From the NCBI RefSeq assembly GCF_001633165.1, contig NZ_CP015418.1, positions 2,914,001 through 2,978,000 of the forward strand: a stretch of DNA of 64,000 nucleotides, given 5' to 3'. Made by a program: the position numbers and the translations under genes. Source of the stretch: Rhodovulum sulfidophilum DSM 1374 (lineage in GTDB: Bacteria; Pseudomonadota; Alphaproteobacteria; Rhodobacterales; Rhodobacteraceae). This document shows, piece after piece, positions 1-7,927 of this stretch. The notes below the pieces were generated by a model. That model did not search any database, had not been told where the DNA came from, and saw nothing but the letters and a program-made list of their open reading frames with translations. The first letter of the stretch is position 1. Every line of letters begins with the position of its first letter.

Positions 1-606
1 CTGGCCATTGGCCGCGACGAGGTTCGAGCGTGCCTCGGCCAGCGCCGATTGCGCCAGCGACACGTCGGTCCGGGTCACCTCGCCGACCTCGAAACGGTCC
101 TCGGTGGCCCGCAGCTCTTCCGCGATCAGCCGGTTGTTGTTCTGGGCAAGGCTGACGGTCTGCAGCGCGGCGAAGACGTCCATATAGGCCTGAACCGCCG
201 AAAGCAGCACATCCTGCTCGACCCCGATCAGCGCGGCCCGGGTCGCGAGCACGGTTTCCTTGGTCGCATCCAGCGCCATCCGGTTCTGGCCGCCATCATA
301 GACCGTGAGGCTTGCGGTCAGTTCGGCCAGGGCGCTGGTATTCTCCAGCCCATTCGCCGCCGAGGCCGGGTCGGTATAGTTCCCGGTCATGGCGAAGGCG
401 ATCACCGGGCGCAAAGTCGCCAGCGCCTGGGCCACATCCTCGTCTGCCGCGCGCAGCAGCGCCCGGTTCTGATCCAGCAGATGAGAGTTCTTGTAGGCCG
501 CGATCAGGGCATCGGTCAGGGTCTCCGCCTGCGCTGCCCCGACCGCCCCGAGGGCAAGCGTCGCCGACAGGGCCGTGCCGGCGAAATAACGTAGGAAACC
601 ACTCAT
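1..606 (-). CDS. tolC: TolC-family outer membrane efflux protein, C-terminus outside window
   Basis: Reading the minus strand from the ATG at 606 gives 202 codons with no stop before the window edge, so only the N-terminal part is present. It begins with a clear Sec signal peptide (hydrophobic core followed by GAAQA, cleaved before ETLTDAL). The mature part has the heptad-like, Gln/Ala/Asn-rich helices of the OEP family, including segments such as YDGGQNRMALDATKE, QAYMDVFAAL and FEVGEVTRTDVSLAQ, which match the repeat pattern of TolC helices. TolC proteins form the trimeric outer-membrane/periplasmic channel of type I secretion and RND efflux systems. It lies 74 bp downstream of the Pcm-like gene on the same strand, a common order in Rhodobacteraceae. 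The family call is firm; the exported substrate cannot be read from it. Confidence 0.9.
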   Translation of the reverse strand, partial: MSGFLRYFAGTALSATLALGAVGAAQAETLTDALIAAYKNSHLLDQNRALLRAADEDVAQALATLRPVIAFAMTGNYTDPASAANGLENTSALAELTASLTVYDGGQNRMALDATKETVLATRAALIGVEQDVLLSAVQAYMDVFAALQTVSLAQNNNRLIAEELRATEDRFEVGEVTRTDVSLAQSALAEARSNLVAANGQ

Positions 607-680
607 ATCCGTGCCTCGTCTGGCTTTTGCCTTTGTAAGACCGCGTTTCTTCGATGCGGCTCTTGTATGTCTTCCACGTG

Positions 681-1334
681 TCAGAATTCGAATTCTGTCG
701 CGCGCGCAAATCCCGGCAGAACCGGGGCACTTGCATTGAACAGGAAACGCCAGTTCAGCACCCCCTCGACCTTCCAGCCGATGCGGGCCACGCCCAGCGT
801 GCCTTCCATGAAGAGCGCGACGATCCGGCCGCCTTCCTTGAGCTGATCGGCGATGGCCTGCGGCAACTCTTCGATGGCGCCCTCGACCATGATCGCGTCA
901 TAGGGGCCGTGCCTGGGTGCGCCCTCGGTCAGCGCGCCGACCTCGACCGCGACATTGTCGACGTCATGCTCGCCGAAGGTGGCCTCGGCCTCGCGCGCCA
1001 TGCTGCCATCCTCTTCCAGCGCCACCACCGCATCGGCCATCCGCGCCATCACCGCGGCCGAATAGCCGAGCCCGGCGCCCAGATCGAGCACCATGTCGCC
1101 CGGCCCCAAATCGAGCGCCTCGAGCATCTTGGAGAAGCTGCGCGGCTCGAGCAGGACGCGGTCATGCGCCAGCGGGAGGTTCTCGCCGATATAGGCGGCC
1201 TCGCGCAGGCGCGCGGGAACGAAGGCTTCGCGGGGGACGGAAAGCAGCGCTTCGATGATCGGCAGACGCGTCACGTCCGAGGGGCGGACCTGGGTATCGA
1301 CCATCGCTTCGCGGCGGGCGGCGTAATCGGCCAT
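681..1334 (-). CDS. pcm: Protein-L-isoaspartate O-methyltransferase family protein
   Basis: A 217-residue SAM-dependent methyltransferase. The start at 1334 ([11 protein letters not shown]) is preceded by a GGAG about 11 nt upstream; an ATG 66 nt further upstream would intrude on the divergent waaA side and is less likely. The SAM-binding motif I is visible at residues 81-95 ([15 protein letters not shown]), with an acidic loop VVALEED following. Length and layout match Pcm, which repairs isoaspartyl residues in aged proteins. However, the canonical Ser-Gln-Pro stretch of the Pcm active site is replaced by EPRSFSKM, as in the alphaproteobacterial Pcm-like branch, so the real substrate may differ. 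It lies upstream of the TolC-type gene on the same strand and is probably co-transcribed with it. Confidence 0.85.
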   Translation of the reverse strand: MADYAARREAMVDTQVRPSDVTRLPIIEALLSVPREAFVPARLREAAYIGENLPLAHDRVLLEPRSFSKMLEALDLGPGDMVLDLGAGLGYSAAVMARMADAVVALEEDGSMAREAEATFGEHDVDNVAVEVGALTEGAPRHGPYDAIMVEGAIEELPQAIADQLKEGGRIVALFMEGTLGVARIGWKVEGVLNWRFLFNASAPVLPGFARATEFEF

Positions 1335-1557
1335 GCGGCTGAATTCTCCAGTTCGGAAATTACCAGCTTCGGTGATGCCACAGAAGTCCGGGCACGGCAA
1401 TGGCCTGACACCCCATGTCGGGCGAGGTATGGCAAGAGGGAAACAGGACGCAGGCGGTGCCCGCTTGCCAGTCCGGCATCGGGCGCGTAACCCTTTCGGC
1501 GCAGATCCGGTGTTCCGGCTGTGTCATGCCCTTCCTGTCCCGCCGCCCCGATTTGCC

Positions 1558-2847
1558 GTGCTGAGCTACCGGATCCTTCTTTCCCTGGCCGCCCCCGGCC
1601 TCGCGCTGCTCCTGCTGCGCGACCGCCCTTTCGCGCGCGAGCGGCTGGGCCTGAACGGGACATCGAACGGGCCGGGCCGGGTGCAGCAGCCGACGATCTG
1701 GCTGCATGGCGCCTCGAATGGCGAGCTGGCCTCGGCGCGACCGCTGATCGAGCGGCTGCTCGAGCGTCGCCCCGATCTTTGCATCGTCGCGACCAGCAAT
1801 TCCCGGACCGGGCGCGCGCTGGTCGAAAGCTGGGCCCTGCCCCGGGTCTCGGCGCGGCTTGCGCCTTACGATTACCGCTGGGCGCTGCGCCTGTTCATCG
1901 GGCGCTGGCAGCCCCGGGCCCTGATCCTGATCGAAAGCGAGCTCTGGCCCAACCGGATCTTCGAGATGGCGCGTCGGGACCGCCCGGTGCTTTTGCTGGG
2001 CGCGAGGCTCTCGGCGAGGAGCGCCGCGCGCTGGCAGCGGATGCCGGCGCTGGCGCGGCGCCTGACCGGTGCCATCGCCTATCTTTCGGCCCAGGACCCG
2101 GCATCAAGGGACCGCTTCGCGACCCTCGGCCTGGCCCCGGAACGGCGCGGCCCGGTGATCGACCTGAAGGCCTTCGCCCCCGCGGCCCGGCCCGATGCGG
2201 ACGATCTGAACGCCCTCGCGCCCCTCCTGCCCCGCGCCAGAACGCTGCTGGCGGCCTCGACCCATGAGGGCGAGGAGGCGCCGATCCTGGAGGCCTTCGC
2301 CCGGCGGTGGCGTGCCGATCCCCAAGCGCGCCTTGTCCTCGCCCCGCGCCACCCCCGGCGCGCCGCCCAGATCGCCGCGCTGATCGAGCGGGCCGGGCTC
2401 GGCCATGCCACCCGCTCGAACGGCGGTCTTCCGGGGCCCGAGCGGCCGGTGCTGCTGGCCGATACGATGGGAGAAATGGCGCTCTGGTACGCGCTGGCCG
2501 GGGTCAGCTTCATCGGCGGTTCGCTGGTCGACAAGGGCGGCCATACCCCGTTCGAGCCTGCCGCCGCGGGATCCGCGATCCTGCATGGTCCGCATGTGGC
2601 GAATTTCGCCGCCGCATATGGCGCGCTCGACCGCGCCGGGGCGGCCGAAGGCGTCGCCGGGGCCGGCGGGCTTTCTGCCGCGCTGGCCGCTCTCGACGGT
2701 GCCGAACAGACCCGCCGGGCAGCCTGCGCCAGAGAGGTTCTGGCCGGGCTTCGCGCCGAGACCCCCGGCCCCGACACCCTGATCGACGCGCTCGAAGGCC
2801 TCATGGGCGCGCCCGCACCCGCAGAAAAGGAGCCCGGCAATGGCTGA
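1558..2847 (+). CDS. waaA: 3-deoxy-D-manno-octulosonic acid (Kdo) transferase
   Basis: WaaA/KdtA transfers Kdo from CMP-Kdo to lipid IVA at the inner leaflet of the inner membrane, the first core-sugar step of lipopolysaccharide synthesis. With the GTG at 1558 as start the protein has 429 residues, the normal family size. It opens with a hydrophobic membrane anchor (SYRILLSLAAPGLALLLL). The catalytic Glu is seen in HGASNGE (about residue 56), and the GT-B donor-site motif appears as GGHTPFEPAA near the C-terminus. A GTG at 1510 in the same frame is an alternative start; neither has a strong Shine-Dalgarno. An ATG at 1333 is open but would overlap the divergent pcm start and adds unrelated sequence. 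The gene overlaps the next one by 8 bp. Confidence 0.9.
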   Translation: MLSYRILLSLAAPGLALLLLRDRPFARERLGLNGTSNGPGRVQQPTIWLHGASNGELASARPLIERLLERRPDLCIVATSNSRTGRALVESWALPRVSARLAPYDYRWALRLFIGRWQPRALILIESELWPNRIFEMARRDRPVLLLGARLSARSAARWQRMPALARRLTGAIAYLSAQDPASRDRFATLGLAPERRGPVIDLKAFAPAARPDADDLNALAPLLPRARTLLAASTHEGEEAPILEAFARRWRADPQARLVLAPRHPRRAAQIAALIERAGLGHATRSNGGLPGPERPVLLADTMGEMALWYALAGVSFIGGSLVDKGGHTPFEPAAAGSAILHGPHVANFAAAYGALDRAGAAEGVAGAGGLSAALAALDGAEQTRRAACAREVLAGLRAETPGPDTLIDALEGLMGAPAPAEKEPGNG

Positions 2848-3820
2848 GACGCAGTTTTCGCTCGACGAGCTGGAAGAGGCCGCGCGGCTCGTCCATGCCC
2901 GGATGCCGCCGACGCCGCAATATGCCTGGCCGCTCCTGGCCGAGGCGATCGGCACCGAGGTCTGGGTCAAGCACGAGAACCACGGCCCCACCGGCGCCTT
3001 CAAGCTGCGCGGCGCCCTCACCTTCATCGACTGGCTGACCCGCACCCATCCCGACTGCCCCGGCATCGTCACCGCGACCCGCGGCAATCACGGCCAGGGT
3101 CAGGCGCTGGCCGCCCGCGCCGCCGGGATGACCGCCCGGATCTACGCCCCCGAGGGCAATTCGGCCGAGAAGAACGCCGCGATGCGGGCCTTCGGCGCCG
3201 ATCTGCGCATCTTCGGCGCCGATTTCGACAGCGCCCGCGAAGAGGCGGTCCGGGTCGCCGAGGCCGAGGGGCTTTATCTCGTGCCGCCCTTCCACCGCGA
3301 GCTGGTGCGGGGCGTCGCGAGCTATGCGCTGGAGCTGTTCACCGCCCAGCCCGACCTGCACAGCGTCTATGTGCCGATCGGCTGCGGCTCGGGCATCTGC
3401 GGCACCATCGCGGCACGCGATGCGCTGGGGCTGTCGACCCGGATCGTCGGCGTGGTCTCGGAACGGGCCGATTGCGTCCTGCGCTCGATGGCGGCCGGAG
3501 ATCTGGTCGAGACCCCGACGGCGCAGACCTTCGCCGACGGGCTGGCGGTGCGGGTGCCGGTGGCCGAGGCCCTGGCGATCTACTCGGCCGGGGCCGAACG
3601 CATCGTCTCGGTCTCGGATGCCGAAATCGCCGAGGCGATCCGGCTGTATTTCAGCGCCACCCATAACGTGGCCGAGGGCGCGGGCGCTGCGCCTCTGGCC
3701 GCCCTGATGCAGGAAAGCGAGATGATGGCGGGCCGCCGCGTCGGCGTCATCCTCTGCGGAGGCAATATCGACAGCGCACGTTTTGCCACCGTGCTCGGGG
3801 GCGGCGTGCCAGATCCCTGA
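2840..3820 (+). CDS. Threonine/serine dehydratase-family PLP enzyme
   Basis: A 326-residue fold-type II PLP enzyme. The Schiff-base lysine is Lys55 in TGAFKLRGA, the RGNHGQGQALAARA segment is the substrate-binding loop, and GCGSGICG is the phosphate-binding loop that replaces the tetraglycine. It lacks the C-terminal ACT-like regulatory domain of biosynthetic IlvA, so it resembles the short catabolic or threo-3-hydroxyaspartate/serine dehydratases. The likely reaction is deamination of threonine or a related hydroxy-amino acid to a 2-oxo acid and ammonia. It overlaps waaA by 8 bp and is translationally coupled to it, though no functional link to lipopolysaccharide is evident. The exact substrate is not determinable here. 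Confidence 0.85.
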   Translation: MAETQFSLDELEEAARLVHARMPPTPQYAWPLLAEAIGTEVWVKHENHGPTGAFKLRGALTFIDWLTRTHPDCPGIVTATRGNHGQGQALAARAAGMTARIYAPEGNSAEKNAAMRAFGADLRIFGADFDSAREEAVRVAEAEGLYLVPPFHRELVRGVASYALELFTAQPDLHSVYVPIGCGSGICGTIAARDALGLSTRIVGVVSERADCVLRSMAAGDLVETPTAQTFADGLAVRVPVAEALAIYSAGAERIVSVSDAEIAEAIRLYFSATHNVAEGAGAAPLAALMQESEMMAGRRVGVILCGGNIDSARFATVLGGGVPDP

Positions 3821-3847
3821 GCCCCGCCCCCTGCTGGTCGCGAAAGG

Positions 3848-4333
3848 CTAGAGGAAGCTCACCATTTCAAGCTCCTCGACGCAGGCCGTGCCGCAGGCGC
3901 CGGGAATGCAGACCGTGATGCTGCGCTCGTCCTGATAATCGGCCTCGGGATGGAAGAAGCACTGCTCATGCGGATCGAAGAACCCGCCCAGCAACAGGCC
4001 CGCGCCGGGAAAGCAGAGCTGTTCCTGGCAGAGCCGCGCCGGACCGAGCTGCGTTTCCATCAGTTTGACGACGGCCTTCGGATCGGCCTCGAACAGCGCG
4101 GCGCCCTGATAGCGCACCCCCATCACCTTCCGGCAGGCGATGATGCAATTGAGCCCATTCGGGCCATATTCGCAAATCGGCACGGAAAGGCCGCGATATT
4201 CCATCACCCGGCCGCGGCTGCCGCGATAGACATGCCCCGGGCGCCCGAGATCGGGATGCGACTGCACGTCTTCGGGAGTCATCCCAAAGGACAATGCCCC
4301 GAGCCCGCGCCCGGGATGAACGGTCCAGATCAT
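3848..4333 (-). CDS. Conserved-type hypothetical protein, cysteine-rich
   Basis: A 161-residue protein I do not recognise. The start is well supported by a perfect GGAGGA just upstream of the ATG at 4333. It has no signal peptide or membrane segment. The N-terminus (HPGRGLGALSFGMTPEDV) resembles the start of small proteins that track a sequence-length parameter, but I cannot assign a family. Nine cysteines are spread along it, including CEYGPNGLNCIIAC, CQEQLCFPG and a terminal CIPGACGTACVEELE cluster, which suggests metal binding or disulfides. It sits 21 bp after the RNA cyclic phosphodiesterase gene on the same strand and is probably in one transcript with it. It is convergent with the dehydratase gene. 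Confidence 0.7.
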   Translation of the reverse strand: MIWTVHPGRGLGALSFGMTPEDVQSHPDLGRPGHVYRGSRGRVMEYRGLSVPICEYGPNGLNCIIACRKVMGVRYQGAALFEADPKAVVKLMETQLGPARLCQEQLCFPGAGLLLGGFFDPHEQCFFHPEADYQDERSITVCIPGACGTACVEELEMVSFL

Positions 4334-4354
4334 GTCTCCTCCCTTTTTACGGTA

Positions 4355-4921
4355 TTATGCCCCAGGAGAGGCATCCTGCGAAGCGAATAACGTATATCGC
4401 ATCAATTCGGTATAACGCGCAGCATTTCTTCCTATTTCAGAACGGAAAAGTCCGAAAAAGCCGACCTCGAACGGGCCTGCGCGAAAATCGGCCGCCTGCG
4501 CCACGGCCAATTCGACGCGCCGCCGCGCAGAGCGATCGCGCCCCAATCTGGCCAGCGTCACATGCGGAACAAAGCGGCGGCGGTCGAGCACAACCCCGGC
4601 CCGCCGGGCGGCGGTTTCAAGCTTGGTCTGCAGATGCCGGAGCGGCGCGCTTTCGGCCAGTGCCGCATGCAGGTTATGTGGCCGGTCGGACCCGAACAGA
4701 CCGAGGCCGGACACTGTCAGCTGGAAGCGTCCGGCCCGGATCCCGGCAAAGGCCAGATGCACGTCATCGAGCCGCGGCTCGGGCAATTCGCCCAGGAAAA
4801 CAAGGGTGAGGTGAAGGTTCTCGGGCGGGACCGGACGGCCCTCGGGCAGGCCTGCCTGTACCTGAACCAGACGCTCGCGGATCTCCGGCGGCAGGGCGAT
4901 GGCAGCGAAGGCGCGGATCAT
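4355..4921 (-). CDS. thpR: RNA 2',3'-cyclic phosphodiesterase (LigT/ThpR family)
   Basis: ThpR hydrolyses 2',3'-cyclic phosphate termini of RNA to 2'-phosphomonoesters and is a member of the 2H phosphoesterase superfamily. The 188-residue product has both required HxTx motifs: HLTL at residues 37-40 and HVTL at 120-123, about 83 residues apart as expected. The start at 4921 (MIRAFAAIALP) matches family N-termini and has GGAG about 8 nt upstream. An upstream ATG at 4972 would add 17 basic residues that do not fit. It is followed 21 bp later by the cysteine-rich hypothetical gene. The 290 bp upstream, back to the glutathione peroxidase stop, hold no convincing gene. Confidence 0.92.
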   Translation of the reverse strand: MIRAFAAIALPPEIRERLVQVQAGLPEGRPVPPENLHLTLVFLGELPEPRLDDVHLAFAGIRAGRFQLTVSGLGLFGSDRPHNLHAALAESAPLRHLQTKLETAARRAGVVLDRRRFVPHVTLARLGRDRSARRRVELAVAQAADFRAGPFEVGFFGLFRSEIGRNAARYTELMRYTLFASQDASPGA

Positions 4922-5211
4922 GCGAAAGCTCCGGTGACGGCGGCTAAAGCTGTTTGGCAGATGGGACCGCAATCGCGCGTTTCAAGATGCGGCATGCCCG
5001 CAGCGCCTTTTGCCGCAATGCCGCAACTCAATGCTGCAAATGCGAAAACGCGACCTGGAATACGGAATTCACGCCAGGCGCAATTCCGTGCGGCAGATAG
5101 CTTTCCCGCTTTCAGGGAAAATACGGAATTACATCCATCGCGGAAGAGCACGGCAGAACGCCGTTCCGACGATCCCCGGGCAGGCCATACCCGCGCGCTC
5201 GGGTCCTGTCG

Positions 5212-5739
5212 CTATTGCGGCAGAAGCGTTTCGATCTTTGCAGTCAATTTCGCCGATTGCGGCTTGGTGAAAGACCCAAAGGTGGCAACCGGATTTCCCG
5301 AGCCGTCAAGCAGGACCTTATTAAAATTCCAACTTGGCGAAAAATCATGTTCCGCATCCATCCAGCGATAGAAGGGATGCGCCTCGGCCCCCTTCACATG
5401 GGTGATCTCGGTCATCGGCAGCGTCAGCCCGAAATTGACCTCGCAGAAATCCTTCACCGCGGTCTCGTCAGCCAGTTCCTGGTTGAAATCGTCCGAGGGG
5501 ATGGCCAGCACCACCAGCCCGCGGGGGCCGTAGCTGTCCTGCAGGGCCTGCAACCCGTCATATTGCGGCGTGAAGCCGCATTGCGAGGCGGTGTTGACCA
5601 CCAGCACCGGCCGGCCGCGAAACGCCGCGAGGTCGATCTCGCCCCCGTCGATGGAGGGAAAACGGAAGCTCTCGGCGGCCGCGGCGGACCCGGCGCCAAG
5701 CAACAGGGCGGCAACAACCGGAAGAGTGGCAGGGCGCAT
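5212..5739 (-). CDS. Glutathione peroxidase, exported form
   Basis: A thiol peroxidase of the GPx family that reduces hydrogen or lipid peroxides. The 175-residue product starts with a Sec signal peptide (VVAALLLGAGSAAAA), so it should act in the periplasm. The peroxidatic cysteine is Cys54 in NTASQCGFTPQY. The catalytic tetrad partners are visible as Gln87 (DDFNQELAD), Trp137 and Asn138 (SPSWNFNK). It is the Cys, not selenocysteine, type, as usual in bacteria, and probably draws electrons from thioredoxin rather than glutathione. It is divergent from the DUF1178 gene across a 129-bp shared promoter region. Confidence 0.93.
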   Translation of the reverse strand: MRPATLPVVAALLLGAGSAAAAESFRFPSIDGGEIDLAAFRGRPVLVVNTASQCGFTPQYDGLQALQDSYGPRGLVVLAIPSDDFNQELADETAVKDFCEVNFGLTLPMTEITHVKGAEAHPFYRWMDAEHDFSPSWNFNKVLLDGSGNPVATFGSFTKPQSAKLTAKIETLLPQ

Positions 5740-5868
5740 GCGCAGACATCCATATGCTGTATTGGTGTGAAATTGAACCTATTCCGCGACGTGAGAGGGT
5801 CAAGCCCGGCGTTGCATTCGCCGCGCGGGCCCTTAAGTATCAGCACGTCCTGACGACAGGATTTTCGA

Positions 5869-6342
5869 ATGATCCGCTATGCGCTTACCTGCGCCGACGG
5901 GCACCGCTTCGAAAGCTGGTTCCAGTCGGCCTCTGCCTTCGACACGCTCCTCAAGAGCGGCCATGTGAGCTGCAGCCTCTGCGGCAGCCGCGACGTCTCG
6001 AAGGCGCTGATGGCTCCCAGCGTCGCAACCGACCGGCCCGAGAGATCTGGCGCGCCCGCCCCGGATGAAGGTTCCGAAAACGCCGCCGCCCCGGCCGGGC
6101 GGCCGCTTTCGACCCCCACGGGCCCGGCCGAACAGGCGCTGACGGCGCTGCGCAAGCGGATCGAAGAGAATTCCGAACATGTCGGCCTCCGATTCGCGCA
6201 GGAGGCCCGCGACATCCATGCTGGGCTCCGCCCCGACCGCCCGATCCATGGCGAAGCCCGCCCCGACGAGGCGATCCGGCTGATCGAGGATGGCATCCCC
6301 GTCGCCCCCCTGCCCTTCCTGCCTGGGCGCAAGCGGAACTGA
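5869..6342 (+). CDS. DUF1178 family protein
   Basis: A 157-residue cytosolic protein whose N-terminus matches DUF1178 (MIRYALTCADGHRFESWF). Cys8 and the CSLC pair at 35-38 look like a zinc-ribbon-like metal site, followed by DVSKALMAPSV. The middle is a Pro/Ala-rich linker, and the C-terminus is a helix-rich region with EARPDEAIRLIEDGIPVAPLP, typical of the family. Its function is unknown in the literature I can recall. An AGGA motif lies about 8 nt before the ATG. It is divergent from the glutathione peroxidase gene. Confidence 0.85.
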   Translation: MIRYALTCADGHRFESWFQSASAFDTLLKSGHVSCSLCGSRDVSKALMAPSVATDRPERSGAPAPDEGSENAAAPAGRPLSTPTGPAEQALTALRKRIEENSEHVGLRFAQEARDIHAGLRPDRPIHGEARPDEAIRLIEDGIPVAPLPFLPGRKRN

Positions 6343-6677
6343 CGGCGCTTCCGATCGCCGTCGCCAGCCAGGGAACGCCCGGGATCACCCAAGCCCTGCA
6401 GCAGTGCCAGCCTTGCCCGGATCGCGATCGCGCGGCATCTGCCAACCCTGCCGGATGCGCAGCGGCATGGGCGGCGACAGCGCCGATCCAGAGGGATCCG
6501 AGCTGGACATGGCCGAGGCCACGGCCACGCCCGCCCGGCATATCGAGCCGCCGGGCCTCGAAACCTGCCACAGCTTCGAAACAAGGAACGGTCAGGCGCG
6601 TCCATTGATCTTGCCCTCTGCCGCGCCATCCCATAAGGCATCCCCGAAATGCAAGCGCGGGGACGAGACGGGCAACG
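6343..6677 (+). other. Non-coding gap between the DUF1178 gene and lysC
   Basis: These 335 bp show no ORF with credible composition on either strand; open frames here are antisense or out-of-frame noise typical of high GC. The last ~80 bp are less GC-rich and presumably carry the lysC promoter: a TTGATC hexamer is followed about 20 nt on by CATAAG. This is only a weak match to a sigma-70 site. No terminator hairpin with a T-run was found. Confidence 0.5.
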
Positions 6678-7916
6678 ATGCCGGTTCTGGTAATGAAATT
6701 CGGGGGCACCTCGGTGGCCGATCTGGCGCGCATCAGGAATGCCGCCGAAAAGATCAGGCGCGAGGTCGAGCGCGGCTATGACGTCATCGTCGTGGTCTCG
6801 GCGATGTCCGGCAAGACGAACGAACTGGTGGGCTGGGTCGAGCAGACCTCGCCGCTGTTCGATGCACGCGAATATGACGCCGTGGTCAGCTCGGGCGAGA
6901 ATGTGACCGCCGGGCTGATGGCGCTGACGCTGCAGGAAATGGACGTGCCCGCGCGCAGCTGGCAGGGCTGGCAGGTGCCGCTCAGGACCAGCTCGGCGCA
7001 TTCGACGGCGAGAATCGAGGAAATCCCGCGCGCCAATATCGACCAGAAATTCGCCGAGGGCATGCGCGTCGCCGTGGTCGCGGGCTTTCAGGGCATCAGC
7101 CATGAGGGCCGGATCACCACGCTGGGCCGGGGCGGATCGGACACCACCGCCGTCGCCTTCGCCGCCGCCTTCGGGGCCGAGCGCTGCGACATCTATACCG
7201 ATGTGGACGGGGTCTATACCACCGACCCGCGGATCGAGGACAAGGCGCGCAAGCTCGACCGGATCGCCTTCGAGGAGATGCTGGAGCTTGCCAGCCTCGG
7301 CGCCAAGGTGCTGCAGACCCGCTCGGTCGAGCTGGCGATGCGCTACAAGGTGAAATTGCGGGTCCTGTCGAGTTTCGAAGACACCGACGAGACCTCTGGC
7401 ACGCTCGTCTGCGACGAGGAGGATATTGTGGAACAGAACGTCGTCTCCGGCGTCGCCTATTCGCGCGACGAAGCCAAGGTCACGCTGATATCGGTGGCCG
7501 ACCGCCCCGGCATTGCCGCCGCCATTTTCGGACCGCTGGCCAAGGCCGGGGTCAATGTCGACATGATCGTGCAGAACATCTCGGAAGAGGGTCGCACCGA
7601 CATGACATTCTCCTGTCCGGTCAATCAGGTGCCGCGCGCCCGCGAGGCGATGGAGACGGCCATGGATGCGGGCGAGGTCAATTTCCGCGAGGTCGTGGCC
7701 GATACCGACGTGGCCAAGGTCTCGGTGGTGGGGATCGGCATGCGCAGCCATGCCGGCGTCGCCTCGACCATGTTCGACGCGCTCGCCGCAGAGGGTATCA
7801 ACATCCGCGTCATTACAACTTCCGAGATCAAAATTTCCGTTCTGATCGACCGGAAATATATGGAACTTGCCGTGCAAGCCCTCCATGATGCGTTCGGATT
7901 GGAAAACGCAGCCTGA
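6678..7916 (+). CDS. lysC: Aspartate kinase
   Basis: Catalyses the ATP-dependent phosphorylation of aspartate, the first committed step towards lysine, threonine, methionine and diaminopimelate. The 412-residue product opens with the ATP-site motif VMKFGGTSV and has VVSAMSGKTNEL, the VSSGENVTAGLMA loop and GRGGSDTTAVA typical of monofunctional aspartokinase. Two C-terminal ACT domains (about residues 265-405, e.g. VTLISVADRPGIAA and KVSVVGIGMRSHAGVA) indicate allosteric control by lysine and/or threonine. The window also contains thrC, which acts at the end of the threonine branch. ptsP follows after 11 bp, an arrangement conserved in alphaproteobacteria. Confidence 0.97.
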   Translation: MPVLVMKFGGTSVADLARIRNAAEKIRREVERGYDVIVVVSAMSGKTNELVGWVEQTSPLFDAREYDAVVSSGENVTAGLMALTLQEMDVPARSWQGWQVPLRTSSAHSTARIEEIPRANIDQKFAEGMRVAVVAGFQGISHEGRITTLGRGGSDTTAVAFAAAFGAERCDIYTDVDGVYTTDPRIEDKARKLDRIAFEEMLELASLGAKVLQTRSVELAMRYKVKLRVLSSFEDTDETSGTLVCDEEDIVEQNVVSGVAYSRDEAKVTLISVADRPGIAAAIFGPLAKAGVNVDMIVQNISEEGRTDMTFSCPVNQVPRAREAMETAMDAGEVNFREVVADTDVAKVSVVGIGMRSHAGVASTMFDALAAEGINIRVITTSEIKISVLIDRKYMELAVQALHDAFGLENAA

Positions 7917-7927
7917 TACGGGGGCAA

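Noticed and set aside
1333-1557. ATG at 1333 as the waaA start
   Set aside because: It would overlap the divergent pcm start and add ~75 residues unrelated to WaaA; the family N-terminus begins near 1558.
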